5,602 nucleotides of DNA from contig JAZRTY010000004.1 of NCBI GenBank assembly GCA_045652245.1, positions 1-5,602 of the forward strand, in the 5' to 3' direction. Each line of letters starts with the position of its first letter. Position 1 is the stretch's first letter. Made by a program: the position numbers and the translations under genes. The DNA is from SIG622 sp045652245. GTDB lineage: Bacteria; Bacillota; Clostridia; Oscillospirales; CAG-382. The notes beneath the pieces were generated by a model that made no database searches, was not told where the DNA came from, and saw only the letters and a program-made list of their open reading frames with translations. Positions 5,249-5,602 of this stretch are shown piece by piece.

Positions 5249-5276
5249 GTCAAGGGAAAAGGCTTTTTCCCTTGAC
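5249..5276. repeat. Perfect 12-bp hairpin GTCAAGGGAAAA/TTTTCCCTTGAC
   Basis: Bases 5249-5260 pair without mismatch to 5265-5276 around a 4-nt loop (GGCT). It is one of the strongest perfect stems in the window. In the pyrK direction it is followed by GAGTGCATTTTTG, which is not an immediate U-run, so intrinsic termination is possible but weak. No second copy is seen in the window. Confidence 0.65.
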
Positions 5277-5292
5277 AATCCCTTTCTTGCTC

Positions 5293-5366
5293 ACACAACA
5301 ACACAAACAAAATCTAATTTATTATCTTTTTTTGTTGTTGTGTTCGATTCGCATCGCTTGCGATGC
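5293..5366. repeat. ACACAACAACA long stem and GCATCGC hairpin
   Basis: ACACAACAACA (5293-5303) is complementary to TGTTGTTGTGT (5333-5343) over 11 bp, enclosing an AT-rich 29-nt interior. Immediately beyond, GCATCGC (5351-5357) pairs perfectly with GCGATGC (5360-5366) across TT. Together they continue the hairpin-dense tract. No open reading frame across it looks real. Confidence 0.55.
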
Positions 5367-5394
5367 TCCGTGGGCTTGGCAAGATATACTTGTT

Positions 5395-5435
5395 ATAAAG
5401 TGGAAACGCCAAACGACATCAGTGTTACACTTTAT
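5395..5435. repeat. ATAAAGTG / CACTTTAT inverted repeat
   Basis: The 8-bp arms at 5395-5402 and 5428-5435 enclose 25 nt, and the right arm abuts the R1 module that starts at 5435. The arms could be the termini of a small inserted piece or just a weak stem. In minus-strand reading the interior gives TTGGCG and, further on, TATATC, but the 18-nt spacing and poor match make it an unconvincing promoter. Confidence 0.4.
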
Positions 5436-5490
5436 CCACCTCATCCGAGTTTTGCTTCGCAAAACCCACCTTCCCCTCAAGGGGAAGGCT
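5435..5490. repeat. R1 repeat module, copy 2 (identical to 2312-2367)
   Basis: This 56-bp perfect direct repeat of 2312-2367 has hairpins TTTTGC(TTC)GCAAAA (5450-5464) and CCTTCCCCT/AGGGGAAGG (5469-5488). Here it is followed after CTTTTAAAACCC by the R2 hairpin, as in the diverged copy at 2506-2554. The junction R1-R2 is therefore shared by two loci, which suggests that R1, R2 and the tail form one larger unit. Confidence 0.9.
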
Positions 5491-5501
5491 TTTAAAACCC
5501 C

Positions 5502-5602
5502 CGCCGGGCTGTTTTGCGAAGCAGAACAGTTCGGCGTAAAAGTGTTAAAGTTTTTTGCCCCTCTTTTTTTCAAAAAAGAGGGCGAGGTGCAGGGCGAGGA
5601 GC
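5502..5602 (+). repeat. R2 hairpin plus hairpin tail repeat, copy A, cut by window edge
   Basis: R2 has a 16-bp stem (5502-5517 with 5521-5536) and a GAA loop; its tip is GCGAAGC (5516-5522). TAAAAGTGTTAAAGTTTTTTGC follows, identical to 2599-2620. Next comes the 11-bp stem CCCTCTTTTTT/AAAAAAGAGGG (5559-5569 with 5572-5582, loop TC). The last hairpin starts near GTGCAGGGC and is cut after its left arm and loop. Compared with copy B, the first tail stem keeps pairing while its five outer bases change. Confidence 0.85.

Larger units (their letters stand above)
5015..5602. other. 588-nt gene-free repeat mosaic upstream of pyrK
   Basis: No credible gene is present. Moving right from pyrK, it holds the AATTCAT array (5037-5117), several one-off hairpins (5135-5435), R1 (5435-5490), the R2 hairpin (5502-5536) and tail copy A to the window edge. 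I found no convincing sigma-70 promoter for pyrK. I also found no recognisable PyrR-type attenuator with alternative anti-terminator and terminator stems. Because tail copies B and C directly follow stop codons, copy A predicts a minus-strand gene ending just past the right edge. In that case this gap is inside the operon. Confidence 0.7.

Noticed and set aside
5106..5495. Plus-strand 129-codon frame and minus-strand 83-codon frame (5322-5573) upstream of pyrK
   Set aside because: Both run through several hairpins and R1, show no domain or ribosome site, and have repeat-derived composition.
5015..5602. PyrR-type attenuator or other riboswitch upstream of pyrK
   Set aside because: I found no mutually exclusive anti-terminator and terminator pair ending in a U-run, and no recognisable PyrR-binding loop. 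The true leader may lie outside the window.

Overview
The window carries six genes of de novo pyrimidine (UMP) synthesis, all on the minus strand. In transcription order (right to left) they are pyrK, pyrD, pyrF, pyrE, pyrB and pyrI. Every gene has its catalytic or metal-binding residues, a clear Shine-Dalgarno site and a normal length. Class 1B PyrD with its PyrK electron-transfer subunit, strong AGGAGG-type ribosome sites, one TTG start and the intergenic hairpin repeats suggest an anaerobic clostridial Firmicute, probably a gut Oscillospirales/Ruminococcaceae-type genome. That placement is inference, since there is no rRNA or other marker gene here.

Pathway: PyrB (catalytic) and PyrI (zinc-binding regulatory) form aspartate carbamoyltransferase, which makes carbamoyl-aspartate. 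PyrD and PyrK oxidise dihydroorotate to orotate. PyrE adds phosphoribose and PyrF decarboxylates OMP to UMP. Carbamoyl-phosphate synthase (carAB), dihydroorotase (pyrC) and pyrR are not in the window. pyrK-pyrD-pyrF are overlapped (7 nt and 1 nt), and pyrE-pyrB-pyrI are packed with 22-nt and 13-nt gaps. Between these two blocks lies a 505-nt gap.

Layout: 1-129, a bidirectional terminator between two oppositely oriented hairpin repeats; 142-561 pyrI; 575-1492 pyrB; 1515-2171 pyrE; 2172-2676 gene-free repeat mosaic; 2677-3375 pyrF; 3375-4286 pyrD; 4280-5014 pyrK; 5015-5602 gene-free repeat mosaic up to the window edge.

The unusual content is intergenic. Both long gaps are built from the same hairpin modules in the same order. 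Read in the direction of the genes, these are a two-hairpin tail just after a stop codon, a 16-bp GAA-triloop hairpin (R2), a 56-bp module with two hairpins (R1), a variable segment, an array of four hairpins separated by AATTCAT, and the next gene's ribosome site. Copies differ by paired changes that keep the stems, so the folded form seems to be maintained. Many stems have the same C(GAA)G or C(TTC)G tip, some being exactly GCGAAGC, a notably stable DNA mini-hairpin. I see no coding potential, CRISPR array, insertion sequence, tRNA or rRNA in these gaps.
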